Numbered from the stretch's first letter, positions 17,213-26,421 are shown. The stretch is 64,000 nucleotides of DNA from Candidatus Rhodobacter oscarellae (GCF_001078595.1 NZ_LFTY01000002.1:2351773-2415772), one strand, 5' to 3'. Notes: generated by a model from the sequence alone, not told the origin. Numbers and translations are program-made.

Positions 17213-18238
17213 CTAGGTGAACGTCCCCGTCACCCGCCCCAGCAGCATGAAGGCCCGCGCCGTGCGCGTGTCCGACAGCGCGGCGACGTCGGCGTCAGTG
17301 GCCCCGGCCTCGAACGCCGCGAAGGTCTTGTCGAACCGGCGCAGGAAGTGGTGCGTGGCGTCCCGGAACACCGGGTCCTCGCGCATCCGCGCCGCGGTAA
17401 GCGCCAGGCAGGACCGGTCGCGCACACCGCCGAGCCCGGCGATGGCCCGGCCGCGCTCGCCCTGCGCGAATTTGCGCCAGATCTCGGGCCGCGCCCGATC
17501 CGGGCGCAGATCGTCCATATAGATGCCGTCCTGGCTGAGCATGGTCAGCACGTCTTGGCTATAGCGCACCAGCTCGGCCGTCTGGCGATCCTGCAACGCC
17601 CGCCGCAGCGCCCGGAAGCCGTCGCGATCCTCGGCATTCTCGGGGAAGTTCAGCGCCTTAACGAAATCCGAGACATTCACCGGCGCGGCGGTCATCTCTT
17701 CGACCGAGGTGCCGAGCTCTAGCTTGCCCTGCTCTTCGGGGTCCGGCGTCTCGGCGATGGCCGGGGCGGAGACGGCGCTGGGCTCTACCTCGGGACGGAT
17801 CGAAGTGAAGGTGGCGATCGTGTGCGCGGTCTTGCGCTGCGCGGCGGCGATCTCGTCCAGCTTGCGCTCGACCGAGGGCTTCACCCCCTGGCTGGACTGC
17901 AGCGCCTGCACATAGGACTGGCGCATCGCGTCAATGGCCGCCTGCAGCCGGGCGCTTTCGTCGCGCATCACCTGGCTGGCGCGCGCCGCGGTCACCGCGA
18001 CCCAGATCAGCGCCACCGGCAGGAAGATCGCCATCAGCGTCATCACGAAGCGCAGGGAGTCCAGCGGCCGCTCGGAATTCGCGGTCAAGAGGAAGAAGGC
18101 CCCGACGCCCGCCATCCACAGAATCGAGACCGCCACGGCGGCCATTTCGACCGACGAGACCTTTGGCGCCGCCTCCTGACGCCGGTAAATGCCGAGATCA
18201 ATCGGCGTCTGGTTCTGCTTCTCGTCCATCGTACTCAT
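17213..18238 (-). CDS. Conserved hypothetical membrane protein
   Basis: 341 residues. Two adjacent transmembrane segments are visible near residues 30-52 (VEMAAVAVSILWMAGVGAFF) and 63-85 (FVMTLMAIFLPVALIWVAVT). They are followed by a helical, probably coiled-coil part (ASQVMRDESARLQAAIDAM) and a large soluble C-terminal region with GFRALRRALQDRQTAELVRY and a helical stretch ending in FMLLGRVTGTFT. I recognise no named domain; the pattern is a conserved Rhodobacteraceae hypothetical. It lies just downstream of greA on the same strand with a 28-bp gap and may be co-transcribed with it. Confidence 0.8.
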   Translation of the reverse strand: MSTMDEKQNQTPIDLGIYRRQEAAPKVSSVEMAAVAVSILWMAGVGAFFLLTANSERPLDSLRFVMTLMAIFLPVALIWVAVTAARASQVMRDESARLQAAIDAMRQSYVQALQSSQGVKPSVERKLDEIAAAQRKTAHTIATFTSIRPEVEPSAVSAPAIAETPDPEEQGKLELGTSVEEMTAAPVNVSDFVKALNFPENAEDRDGFRALRRALQDRQTAELVRYSQDVLTMLSQDGIYMDDLRPDRARPEIWRKFAQGERGRAIAGLGGVRDRSCLALTAARMREDPVFRDATHHFLRRFDKTFAAFEAGATDADVAALSDTRTARAFMLLGRVTGTFT

Positions 18239-18266
18239 TATTGGGAGCGCCTACCGAGTCGCGCCC

Positions 18267-18737
18267 CTAGATATAGTCGATGCTGAGGACCTCATAGCCC
18301 TTTTCGCCACCCGGCGTGCGCACTTCGATGGAATCGCCCACATCCTTGCCGATCAGCGCCCGCGCCAGCGGCGACCTGATGTTCAGCCTGCCGCTCTCGA
18401 TATCCGCCTCGGGCTCGCCCACGATCTGATAGGTCCGCTCTTCATCGGTGTCCTCGTCGACGATCTTGACCGTGGCGCCGAACTTGATCGTGCCCGACAG
18501 CGTCGCCGGGTCATAGACGTCCGCCAGCCCCAGCACCCCCTCAAGCTCCTTGATGCGGCCCTCGATGAAGCCCTGCTTCTCGCGCGCGGAGTGATACTCG
18601 GCGTTCTCGCTGAGGTCGCCATGCTCGCGAGCCTCGGCGATCGCCTTAATGATCGCAGGACGCTCAATTGACTTGAGCCTCTTCAATTCCTCGCTGAGCG
18701 CGGTGTGGCCCGCGCGGGTCAAAGGTATTTTGTCCAT
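18267..18737 (-). CDS. greA: Transcription elongation factor GreA
   Basis: Rescues backtracked RNA polymerase by stimulating cleavage of the nascent 3' end. From ATG 18737 it is 156 residues, the standard length. The N-terminal coiled coil carries the acidic tip ([21 protein letters not shown], residues about 34-54), and the C-terminal FKBP-like domain ends [18 protein letters not shown]. The open frame extends further upstream, but that sequence is not GreA-like. Confidence 0.96.
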   Translation of the reverse strand: MDKIPLTRAGHTALSEELKRLKSIERPAIIKAIAEAREHGDLSENAEYHSAREKQGFIEGRIKELEGVLGLADVYDPATLSGTIKFGATVKIVDEDTDEERTYQIVGEPEADIESGRLNIRSPLARALIGKDVGDSIEVRTPGGEKGYEVLSIDYI

Positions 18738-19191
18738 GGGTCCGTACTTCCGGAAAGGGGGTAGGCAGTCTTGGCGATCTACCTCAACAGATGCGCTGGG
18801 AAAGTCAAGCCGGGTTTGCCCGGTATTGCATGTGTTGGATGGCCCCATGGGCTGAATTTCGCGTTGGTTTGCGCGGGATTATGGGCGCGGGGAAGAGGGT
18901 TACGATTGCGTCTGGGCGGGCCTTTGGGGATCTGGCGCCCCCCCCCCAGACAACGCTTGCCGACACCAGATGCAACGGAACCCAAACAATGCACCCGCCC
19001 GAGCTTGCCTCGGGCAGCGGCCGACCTCCCCCAGGAGGCCGCTTTTGCAACGTCGCAAGCCACTGAAACAACTGCGTTTGTAGAGCACGCGCGCCAAGTG
19101 GCGGTGTTACACAAGCGACCTCCAGGTCGGCCGCTGCCCATGTTGCGCTGGGTTCAAGGTGGCGGCCCCAGGCCAGAACCGCCACAATCCC
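18738..19191. other. Intergenic region between greA and the VOC gene
   Basis: 454 bp. The right half is copy A of the 235-bp repeat; the left part would contain the greA promoter, which I cannot place. Short open frames here are repeat shadows. Confidence 0.5.
18951..19174 (+). repeat. 235-bp intergenic repeat, copy A
   Basis: Starts CAACGCTTGCCGACACCAGA. It holds a 16-bp inverted pair, GGGCAGCGGCCGACCT at 19012-19027 and its exact complement at 19124-19139, plus an inner hairpin GCGGCC...GGCCGC just after the first arm. The same sequence recurs at 21546-21780 (same orientation) and 58555-58790 (inverted) with only scattered differences. Confidence 0.92.
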
Positions 19192-19572
19192 CTAATCATA
19201 CTCCACCACCTCAAACTCGATGCCTTCGGGGCTGTCAAAGTAGAACCGCCGCCCCGGCTCGTAGTCGTAGTGCTCGCCCACGGAAAAGCCCTTGCCCTTC
19301 ACCCGCGCCTCGGTGGCGTCGAGGTCGTCGACCACCACGGCGATATGGTTCAGCCCGTTGATATGCGTGTAGCTATGGGCCTGGCCCTTGGGCGGCTCCG
19401 GCGGGGCGTAGAGCGCCAGGTACTGCGCGTCCGTGCCCACATGCACGGTGAGCCCGCCATAGATCGAGTCCCCCGCCCAGCGGGTGTGCCAGCCAAAGAT
19501 CTCTTGCAGCCAGGCGGCGGTGGCCTTGGGGTCGGCCACGGTGACGTTCACATGTTCAAGCATCGCAGTCAT
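19192..19572 (-). CDS. VOC (glyoxalase/bleomycin-resistance) superfamily protein
   Basis: 126 residues from ATG 19572: two beta-alpha-beta-beta-beta modules, the first starting MLEHVNVTVADPKATAAWLQ, the second INGLNHIAVVVDDLDATEARV. Metal-ligand positions are suggested by His in HVNVT and NHIAVV and Glu in SPEGIEFEVVEYD. VOC proteins include glyoxalases, dioxygenases and antibiotic-binding proteins; the substrate cannot be assigned. It stands alone, downstream of repeat-bearing DNA and divergent from the ETF-QO gene. Confidence 0.88.
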   Translation of the reverse strand: MTAMLEHVNVTVADPKATAAWLQEIFGWHTRWAGDSIYGGLTVHVGTDAQYLALYAPPEPPKGQAHSYTHINGLNHIAVVVDDLDATEARVKGKGFSVGEHYDYEPGRRFYFDSPEGIEFEVVEYD

Positions 19573-19783
19573 TTGGGGGTCTCCAATCATCGGTTGTGTT
19601 GCGTTGATGCCCTGAGTCGTAATTCCTCAAGTCAACTTTAGGTCAAGCGGTTTCTTGCCCGCCCACAAACTGACGGCAACGTCGCGTTTGGCCTTTGTAA
19701 CGTCGTGTCGCAATTGACCGCCCGGCACGGGCCAAGTACCACGGCGCGAGCCAAGCGGGACGCGAGCAAAAAGGGGTTCGGAG

Positions 19784-21424
19784 ATGTCGGAGATCGAACG
19801 CGAGTCGATGGAAGTCGATGTGGTCATCGTAGGCGCGGGGCCTGCGGGCCTGTCGGCGGCGATCCGTCTGAAGCAGCTCGACGAGGAGCTGATGGTCGTC
19901 GTGCTCGAGAAGGGCTCGGAGGTCGGCGCGCATATTCTGTCCGGCGCGGTGCTGGACCCCTCCGGTTTGGCGCGGCTCTTCCCCGACTGGAAAGACAAGG
20001 GCGCGCCGCTGAACGTGCCGGTCAAGGAGGACAACTTTTACGTCCTGGGCGAGGCCGGTCAAATTCGACTGCCGAACGCGATCATGCCGCCCCTGATGAA
20101 CAACCACGGCAACTACATCGTCTCGATGGGCAATGTCTGCCGCTGGATGGCCGAGCAGGCCGAGGCGCTGGGCGTCGAGATCTACCCCGGCATGGCGTGC
20201 TCCGAGCTGATCTATGGCGACGATGGCGAGGTTAAGGGCGTGGTCGCGGGCGAGTTCGGCAAGAACGCCGATGGCACGCCCGGCGATGGCTACGAGCCCG
20301 GCATGGAGCTCCTGGGCAAATACGTGTTCCTCAGCGAGGGCGTGCGCGGGTCGCTTTCGAAAGAAGTGATCGCGAAATACGGTCTGGACGAGGATTGCGA
20401 CGTGCCGAAATTCGGCATCGGCATGAAGGAGATCTGGGAGGTCGACCCAGACAAGCACAACGAGGGCGAGGTCACCCATACGATGGGCTGGCCCCTGGGG
20501 TTCAAGAACTCCGGCGGGTCCTTTGTGTACCACCTCGACAACAACCAGGTCTATGTCGGCTACATCGTCGACCTGAACTATAAGAACCCGCATCTCTATC
20601 CCTACATGGAATTCCAGCGCTTCAAGCATCACCCCAAGATCGCCAAGCTCTTGGAAGGCGGCAAGCGCGTGGCCTATGGCGCAAGGGCGGTGACCAAGGG
20701 CGGCTACCAGTCGATCCCCCAGGTTGCCTTCCCCGGGGGCGCGCTGCTTGGCTGCTCTGCGGGGCTGGTGAACCTGCCCCGGATCAAGGGCAACCACAAC
20801 GCGATGCATTCCGGGATTGAGGCGGCGGAAGCGGCCCATGCGGCGATCCAGGACGGGCGCGGCGGCGATCTCCTTGAGGCGTATGACGCGTCGCTAAAGT
20901 CCGGCCCCGTGGGCAAAGACCTGCACCGCGTTCGCAACGTCGCACCTCTGAATGCCAAATTCGGCCCCCTGGGTGGCCTGGCGCTTGGCGGGTTCGACAT
21001 GTGGTTCCAGACCATATTCGGCGGCTTCAGCCTGTTTGGAACGGTCAAACACGGCAAGAACGACGCGCAATCGACGCAGGACGCGAGCAAGCACAAGCCC
21101 ATCGACTACCCCAAGCCCGATGGAAAGCTGAGCTTTGACCGCCTGACGAATGTGAGCTTCTCGTTTACGAACCACGAGGAGAGCCAGCCCGCGCATCTGC
21201 GGCTGACCGATGCGGAGACGCCGATCAAGGTGAACCTGCCGAAATTCGCCGAGCCCGCCCAGCGCTACTGTCCGGCGGGGGTCTACGAGGTGGTCGACAA
21301 CGAGTTCGTCATCAACTTCCAGAACTGCGTGCACTGCAAGACCTGCGACATCAAGGACCCCAGCCAGAACATCACCTGGACGGTCCCGCAGGGCGGCGAC
21401 GGGCCGAACTATCCGAACATGTAG
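19784..21424 (+). CDS. Electron-transfer flavoprotein:ubiquinone oxidoreductase
   Basis: Membrane-associated flavoprotein with a 4Fe-4S cluster that passes electrons from ETF, and thus from acyl-CoA and other dehydrogenases, to ubiquinone. 546 residues is the family length. The FAD motif VIVGAGPAGLSAAIRLKQ is near residue 12; the C-terminal ferredoxin domain carries the cluster cysteines in YCPAGVYEV and NCVHCKTCDIKDP (about residues 495-530). GGAG lies just upstream of ATG 19784. The acyl-CoA dehydrogenase at 12.1 kb would be a functional partner. Confidence 0.96.
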   Translation: MSEIERESMEVDVVIVGAGPAGLSAAIRLKQLDEELMVVVLEKGSEVGAHILSGAVLDPSGLARLFPDWKDKGAPLNVPVKEDNFYVLGEAGQIRLPNAIMPPLMNNHGNYIVSMGNVCRWMAEQAEALGVEIYPGMACSELIYGDDGEVKGVVAGEFGKNADGTPGDGYEPGMELLGKYVFLSEGVRGSLSKEVIAKYGLDEDCDVPKFGIGMKEIWEVDPDKHNEGEVTHTMGWPLGFKNSGGSFVYHLDNNQVYVGYIVDLNYKNPHLYPYMEFQRFKHHPKIAKLLEGGKRVAYGARAVTKGGYQSIPQVAFPGGALLGCSAGLVNLPRIKGNHNAMHSGIEAAEAAHAAIQDGRGGDLLEAYDASLKSGPVGKDLHRVRNVAPLNAKFGPLGGLALGGFDMWFQTIFGGFSLFGTVKHGKNDAQSTQDASKHKPIDYPKPDGKLSFDRLTNVSFSFTNHEESQPAHLRLTDAETPIKVNLPKFAEPAQRYCPAGVYEVVDNEFVINFQNCVHCKTCDIKDPSQNITWTVPQGGDGPNYPNM

Positions 21425-21810
21425 TCTGGACGTTGCCGGGCATAGCCCGGCTTGGTGAGGCGGTTTGGCCTGGGAGCGGGCGTTGAAGGTCTGCCGTCCC
21501 GGACTTGATCCGGGGCCGCCACCTTGAGCCAAGCGCAACGCCCTGACAACGCTTGCCGACACCAGACGCCACGGAACCCAAAAAATGCACCCGCCCGAGC
21601 TTGCCTCGGGCAGCGGCCGACCTCCCCCAGGAGGCCGCTTTTGCACCGTCGCAAGCCACTGAAACAACTGCGTTTGCAGAGCACGCGCGCCAAGTGGCGA
21701 TGCTACACAAGCGACCTCCAGGTCGGCCGCTGCCCTTGTTGCGCTTGGTTCAAGGTGGCGGCCCCGGATCAAGTCCGGGGCGGGTTTCTCACTTCCACGC
21801 CTGGCGCAAC
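21425..21810. other. Convergent intergenic region filled by repeat copy B
   Basis: 386 bp between the 3' ends of the ETF-QO and pirin genes. Apart from the repeat and its inverted flanks I see no gene. Confidence 0.55.
21498..21780 (+). repeat. 235-bp intergenic repeat, copy B, with long inverted outer flanks
   Basis: The core 21546-21780 matches copies A and C, with the 16-bp stem arms at 21608-21623 and 21720-21735. In addition, the left flank from 21498 (CCGGACTTGATCCGGGGCCG and on through CCACCTTGAGCCAAGCGCAAC) reappears inverted at the right end (21736-21780) with a few differences, making an outer inverted repeat of about 43 bp. The CCCGGACTTGATCCGGG motif is itself a common dispersed palindrome of alphaproteobacteria. 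Confidence 0.9.
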
Positions 21811-22722
21811 TCACCCCACCGGCTGAATGAACGTCCCGTTCTGCAGATCGCGCAGCGCCTGCTGCAGCTCGGCCTGGGTGTTCATCACGATGGGGCCGTG
21901 CCAGGCCACGGGCTCTTTGATCGGCTGCCCGGACACCAGCAGGAAGCGCATCCCCTGCTCGCCGGACCGCACGGTGATCTCATCGCCGGTGCCGAAACGC
22001 ACAAGGGTTCGGTTGCCCGTCATGTCCCGGATGTTGAGCTCTTCGCCCGCGACCTCCTTCTCGACCAGCACGCCCTGGGGCGCGCTGGCGTCCTTGAAGC
22101 TGCCCGCGCCGGCGAAGACATAGGCGAATGTGCTGGCGTAGGTGTCGACCTTCAGCACCTTTTGCGTGCTGGGCGGCAGCGAGACGTCCAGATAAAGCGG
22201 GTCCGCGGCGATCCCGTCCACCGGGCCGCGCTGGCCCCAGAAATCCCCGGTGATCACGCGCACGCTGGTGCCGTCGTCATCGGTCACCACGGGCACGTCA
22301 CCGCCCGCGATGTCCTGGTAGCGCGGCGCCGTCATCTTGAGGCTGGCCGGCAGGTTCGCCCAGAGCTGGAAGCCGTGCATCTGGCCGCGCGCGTTGCCCA
22401 GCGGCATCTCCTGATGCAGGATCCCGGACCCCGCGGTCATCCATTGCACCGACCCCGCGCCGAGGCGCCCAGAGTTCCCGAGGCTGTCGGAATGCTCCAC
22501 CGTGCCCTCCAGCACATAGGTGATCGTCTCGATGCCGCGATGCGGGTGCCAGGGAAAGCCGCGCTGGTACTGCGCCGGGTCCTCGTTGCGGAAGTCATCC
22601 AGCAGCAGGAACGGGTCGCTCTCAGACGTGTCGCCAAAGCCGAAGGCGCGATGCAGATGCACGCCGGCGCCCTCCATGGTGGGCTGGGCCTGGTGGGTCG
22701 AGGTGACGGGGCGGAAGGTCAT
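21811..22722 (-). CDS. Pirin family protein
   Basis: 303-residue bicupin. The metal-site region of the first cupin is HPHRGIETITYVLEGTVEHSD (His-rich), and the second domain ends MRFLLVSGQPIKEPVAWHGP with the conserved Pirin_C. Bacterial pirins bind iron; some have quercetin 2,3-dioxygenase activity and others modulate pyruvate metabolism, so the exact role is open. ATG 22722 has AGGAG at a good distance, which decides the start against a much longer open frame. Confidence 0.93.
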   Translation of the reverse strand: MTFRPVTSTHQAQPTMEGAGVHLHRAFGFGDTSESDPFLLLDDFRNEDPAQYQRGFPWHPHRGIETITYVLEGTVEHSDSLGNSGRLGAGSVQWMTAGSGILHQEMPLGNARGQMHGFQLWANLPASLKMTAPRYQDIAGGDVPVVTDDDGTSVRVITGDFWGQRGPVDGIAADPLYLDVSLPPSTQKVLKVDTYASTFAYVFAGAGSFKDASAPQGVLVEKEVAGEELNIRDMTGNRTLVRFGTGDEITVRSGEQGMRFLLVSGQPIKEPVAWHGPIVMNTQAELQQALRDLQNGTFIQPVG

Positions 22723-22813
22723 CGGATCGGCTCCTTGTCGCTGGTCCCTTAGATATGGCGCGCTTCGGGCCGGATACATCCCCGGACTATGCGCGTCGGC
22801 GCACAGGGCCCGT

Positions 22814-23473
22814 TCACCCCTGATGCCACCAAAGGCTGAGCCGCACCGAATAGGGCGTCGGCGTCCAAGCCCCAAAGCGCGCGCCAGAGGCCCGCAGGAC
22901 CTCGCCGACCCAGACATTGCAGGTGCGAAATAGGTGGAAGGGCCCGCGCGCGGCAAAGAAAGCGTCCGTCTCGGTGAAGCCGGGATGGTCCAGCGCCGCG
23001 GAAGTGTCACTCTCTGCCGCAATCCTTGCCACAAGGGCCGAGTACTCGGCGCTCGACAGCACAATCCCGGACAGGCCATGATCCTGCGGCAACGCGCCCA
23101 GCACGTCCAGGCGCAGCACCGCCCGGTCCCCGGTCACGCCGCGCCAGATGGCGCCAGCATTGACGTCGAGATATGTGCCGGTGGTGGTGTAGAACCGCTC
23201 GGCGCCCCATCCGACCAGGACCCATTCCACCGCGGGGTGCGTGATCGGCACCCCTGCCGGCTCTGCGAAGCCAAGCGCCTCGCGGGTCTGGGCGGTGGCG
23301 GGCAGCAGAATGTCGTAATGGATCGGCCCCGCAAGAAAGAGCACCTGCACCGCGCCGCCGTCCGGCTGTTCGTCGCTTGGGCCCGGCACCAACGCGCCAA
23401 GGACCGCCGCCATCAGATAGGCGGCCACCAGAGATGCCAGGCCGTAAACGGCACGGAGCAATCCCCGTCGCAC
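22814..23473 (-). CDS. DUF2459 domain-containing protein, membrane-anchored
   Basis: 219 residues with one N-terminal hydrophobic segment (AVYGLASLVAAYLMAAVLGA) that is an anchor or signal. The remainder matches the DUF2459 family: GPIHYDILLPA, VLVGWGAERFYTTTGTY, FHLFRTCNVWVGEVLRASG. Conserved His and Cys suggest a protease or lipase-like fold, but no activity is established. Its start is 6 bases downstream of the stop of the zinc-finger gene on the same strand, so the two form a short operon. Confidence 0.85.
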   Translation of the reverse strand: MRRGLLRAVYGLASLVAAYLMAAVLGALVPGPSDEQPDGGAVQVLFLAGPIHYDILLPATAQTREALGFAEPAGVPITHPAVEWVLVGWGAERFYTTTGTYLDVNAGAIWRGVTGDRAVLRLDVLGALPQDHGLSGIVLSSAEYSALVARIAAESDTSAALDHPGFTETDAFFAARGPFHLFRTCNVWVGEVLRASGARFGAWTPTPYSVRLSLWWHQG

Positions 23474-23479
23474 GCGCAG

Positions 23480-23659
23480 CTACTCGGTTTCTACAAAGTC
23501 CCGATGGATGAACTTCTTGTCGCAATAGCCGCACTCGACGAACCCGGTCTTGGGGTCAATCGAGAGCCAGACCCGCGGGTGGCCCAGCGCCCCTTCGCCG
23601 CCGTCGCAAGCGACGCGCATAGTCTCTACGATCTCTGTCTCTGGCGCTTCGATGGTCAT
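23480..23659 (-). CDS. CHCC zinc-finger protein (NDUFS6-like)
   Basis: A 59-residue protein: Cys18 in RVACDGG, His27 in LGHPRVW, then C43-x2-C46 in ECGYCDKKF. This is the zf-CHCC module of the mitochondrial complex I 13-kDa subunit (NDUFS6), which alphaproteobacteria encode as a separate small gene. A role in complex I assembly is inferred from the family only. ATG 23659 is the sole start that gives the full motif; GGTGATCC lies upstream. Confidence 0.88.
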   Translation of the reverse strand: MTIEAPETEIVETMRVACDGGEGALGHPRVWLSIDPKTGFVECGYCDKKFIHRDFVETE

Positions 23660-23736
23660 AGGATCACCCTTAGCTGGCGTTTCTTGCCTTTATGATAACG
23701 CGCGCGGGAAATGCAACCGCCCAGTCGCAGGCGGGC

Positions 23737-25314
23737 TCAATCTACGAAGAGGTATTCGTTCGTTGTGATCTTAAGCGCCGCCTGGCGATCGACGCCCAGG
23801 AAGTCGGCCAGCCTGGCCGCGTTCTCGTCCGCGGTGCTGGCCTCTTTGACGCGAAAGATGCCCTCGAACCCGGCGTCACGAATCTGATCGCTCTCGAACA
23901 CAACATCGGCGCGGATCGTGGGCAGGAGGCTGGTCAGGGTCTCGGCGCTGGTGCGCTCCCCCGCGAGCCCCACCCGCTTGGCATGGCCCAAGAGATACTC
24001 GTCAGAGAAGTCGCATTGCACCTCCAGCAGCTTGGTCGTGGAGCGATCCGAGAAGAAATCGCGCATCAGGTCCAGGTTGTTGGGGTCCAGGCAGACCACC
24101 ATCCGGTCGGTGTTGTAATAGTCAAACAGCATGCGCATCAGCGCCCGGCGGTGCCGCGTGCGCTTTTCGATCGAGCCCTGGATGCCGCCGAGATCCGGCA
24201 GCGGCGTGGTTTCCTCGTCGAACAGGTATTCAATGCAAGGCAGCCCGGTGACCGCCCTGATCTGCGCCAGCAGCCGCTTGGCGACGTGCCACTTCTTGCA
24301 CACCACGATCAGCAGCTCTCTTTCGCGGCCCAGGGTGGCCTCGGTCTCCCAGAATCGCGGCGCGAATCGCCGCCCGATCCGCCCGCGCCCGACCAAGAAG
24401 CGGAACAGGCTGGACCCTTCGTTAGAGAGCGAGAACTCGGCGCTATCCTCGGCGTAAAGCTCGCCCAGGCGCTTTTTCAGCTCCAACGCGCCCGGCGAGA
24501 TCTTGCGGGCAAAGAGGTAGTCCTGGCTGAGCAGCAGATCGTAGTGATCGTTGTAGAAGGTCACCGGCATGCCGTAATCGGTGAACATCAGGAAGGTGAG
24601 CGTCCGCGTGCTGATCTCGTCCTGCGGCACCAGATGCGGCACCAGCGTCTGAAAGAACGTCTCGTCCGGGATCCAGGTGGTCTGGAAGAACCGCAGCACA
24701 TCGGGGCGGGCGCGACAGAAATCCAGGATCCACTCGACCGTGCGCCGCCGCAGGCACCACCATTGCGACCCGATCATCATCTGCAAATCTTGCGGAACCT
24801 TGCGGTGTAACCCCAGGCGCCTTTGGATGTTCACCGAGGCGTAGAACAGGAACTTGTGCTTGCGCTCGTTGAACCAGTGCCGGTAGTGCAGGCGGTCGCC
24901 CTTCATCCCGGTCTTGATCCAGTCGGATTTGAAGAAATCGAAGCTCTCGATATAGTCGCGATCGTCCTTGTCCAGGAAGTCATGGGCGTAGCTGGCGGAT
25001 TTGATCGACATGCAATCGCCAGAGAGCATGTAGAAATGCGTCGCCCGCGGGAAGGCCTTCACCGCGGACTCCACGGCCAACAGGGTGGCCTCGACCAGGG
25101 ACCATTCCCCCCACCCGCATTTGATGCGGCGCGGCGTGAACACCACGTTGGGATTGTCGGCGAGCTTTTCCTGCAGGCGGTCAAAGAAGGCCTGCTTGGC
25201 GTTGCCGTCGAAGTGGATCGCGATGTAGTCGCCCGTGGCGGTTAGTCGCTGCGCTTGCCGGATGATGGACTCTGGGTCCTTGTGGCACAGCAGAATGAAG
25301 GCAATTTTTGCCAT
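23737..25314 (-). CDS. GT14-type glycosyltransferase (core-2/I-branching family) with C-terminal DUF5928-like region
   Basis: 525 residues. The first part resembles beta-1,6-N-acetylglucosaminyltransferases: IAFILLCHKDPE at the N-terminus, AIHFDGNAKQAFF, YMLSGDCMSIKS and IGSQWWCLRRRTVEWILDF, followed by the acceptor-region TTWIPDETFFQTLVPHL. The C-terminal 230 residues form a second domain seen in Rhodobacteraceae proteins labelled DUF5928 (VVCKKWHVAKRLLAQIRA, MVVCLDPNNLDLMRDFF). It probably adds a sugar to a surface glycan. Divergent from a sulfotransferase gene across a 148-bp AT-rich control region. Confidence 0.85.
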   Translation of the reverse strand: MAKIAFILLCHKDPESIIRQAQRLTATGDYIAIHFDGNAKQAFFDRLQEKLADNPNVVFTPRRIKCGWGEWSLVEATLLAVESAVKAFPRATHFYMLSGDCMSIKSASYAHDFLDKDDRDYIESFDFFKSDWIKTGMKGDRLHYRHWFNERKHKFLFYASVNIQRRLGLHRKVPQDLQMMIGSQWWCLRRRTVEWILDFCRARPDVLRFFQTTWIPDETFFQTLVPHLVPQDEISTRTLTFLMFTDYGMPVTFYNDHYDLLLSQDYLFARKISPGALELKKRLGELYAEDSAEFSLSNEGSSLFRFLVGRGRIGRRFAPRFWETEATLGRERELLIVVCKKWHVAKRLLAQIRAVTGLPCIEYLFDEETTPLPDLGGIQGSIEKRTRHRRALMRMLFDYYNTDRMVVCLDPNNLDLMRDFFSDRSTTKLLEVQCDFSDEYLLGHAKRVGLAGERTSAETLTSLLPTIRADVVFESDQIRDAGFEGIFRVKEASTADENAARLADFLGVDRQAALKITTNEYLFVD

Positions 25315-25462
25315 TTCGGAAACAGTTTCTCGTCTTACTTACACATTGTTTGCAGACATATCGCGAATAACCATTGAATAAACAGGATTTATTTGCTTTT
25401 TTCTGAACGAATGTGCCGCACCCCATTCGGGCGACGAACCGCGGCTAAGGAGGCAGTGTTTT
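25315..25462. promoter_or_regulatory. AT-rich divergent control region
   Basis: 148 bp of low GC between the glycosyltransferase and the sulfotransferase genes, rich in A/T runs around 25330-25410. It must contain both promoters, but I cannot fix -35/-10 boxes. AAGGAGG at 25447-25453 is the sulfotransferase ribosome-binding site. Confidence 0.5.
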
Positions 25463-26281
25463 ATGGGATTTCCTGGAACCTGGATGACCGAGAGCGAGAG
25501 CATGGTCTATCGGGTGGTGCCGAAATGCGCTTGCTCGACGATCGGTCAGATCATGTATTACTCGGATCATGGCGAATTCTTCGAGGGCGACATCCATGAC
25601 GCCAAGGGCGGGATGCATAAATGGGCGCTGGATTCCAGCCAGCCCAAGATCACCAGAAACGTGCAGAAGCATCAGGCCTATGCGTTCACCTGCGTGCGCA
25701 ACCCCTACTCTCGGATCCTAAGCTCGTTCTTCGACAAGATCTGCGGCATCCAGCGCAACGGCAAGCGCTATCGCGGCAACCTTGTGCCGCTGCTGATCCA
25801 GAAATACGGGATCGAGGTCGGCGGCGAGGACGGCAAGCAGGAGTTCGACCAAATCCAGAGCTTTCGGCGGTTCCTGCTTTTCGCCCGCGACACCATCCGC
25901 TGGCGCCGCCCGATGGACCCCGACATCCATTGGTCGGCCATGTCGGGGCATATCTCGACCTTCATCGTGAATGGCGGGCGCTACGACAACATCTTCTTCA
26001 CCGAGCAGTTCAACGACGGCATGCAATCCGTGCTGAACAGCATCGAGATGGCCCACCCCGTCCTGCTTGAGGAGATCCCGCGCTTTAACGAAAGCGAAGG
26101 CCACGGCCCCAAGCGCGCCCACCCGATCGAGGACTATTTCGACGACCTGTCGATGCATCTGGTCTACGAGATCTACAAGCGCGACTTCCAGCTCTTCAAA
26201 TACGACTTTGAGAATCCTGGGAACAAATTGCCGCTGGGCGAGGTCGATCTGGACGAGGTGCACGCCAAGCTGGGCGCCTGA
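25463..26281 (+). CDS. Sulfotransferase family 2 protein
   Basis: 272 residues. PAPS-binding motifs are visible: the 5'-phosphosulfate loop VVPKCACSTIGQ (about residues 18-29) and the 3'-phosphate motif CVRNPYSRILSSF (about 76-88). The family (Sulfotransfer_2, HNK-1/chondroitin type) transfers sulfate to carbohydrate hydroxyls. Start ATG 25463 follows an excellent Shine-Dalgarno. Divergence from a GT14-type glycosyltransferase suggests they modify the same extracellular or capsular glycan, an inference from position. Confidence 0.88.
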   Translation: MGFPGTWMTESESMVYRVVPKCACSTIGQIMYYSDHGEFFEGDIHDAKGGMHKWALDSSQPKITRNVQKHQAYAFTCVRNPYSRILSSFFDKICGIQRNGKRYRGNLVPLLIQKYGIEVGGEDGKQEFDQIQSFRRFLLFARDTIRWRRPMDPDIHWSAMSGHISTFIVNGGRYDNIFFTEQFNDGMQSVLNSIEMAHPVLLEEIPRFNESEGHGPKRAHPIEDYFDDLSMHLVYEIYKRDFQLFKYDFENPGNKLPLGEVDLDEVHAKLGA

Positions 26282-26421
26282 TAAGCGAGTTTGCGCACGA
26301 ATTCTCAACCAATTCGCGGTAACCGACAGCGAGTCCCTGCTTCGGCCGCCGTAAATCGTAAAAAAGCGAAAGATCGGGTCTTGAAGCACGGGCAGGAGGC
26401 GCGTAATTAGCCGATCACCGT

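Noticed and set aside
18771-19361. Open frames running through repeat copies A, B and C
   Set aside because: Same shadow peptides appear wherever the repeat occurs; they follow the repeat, not a gene.
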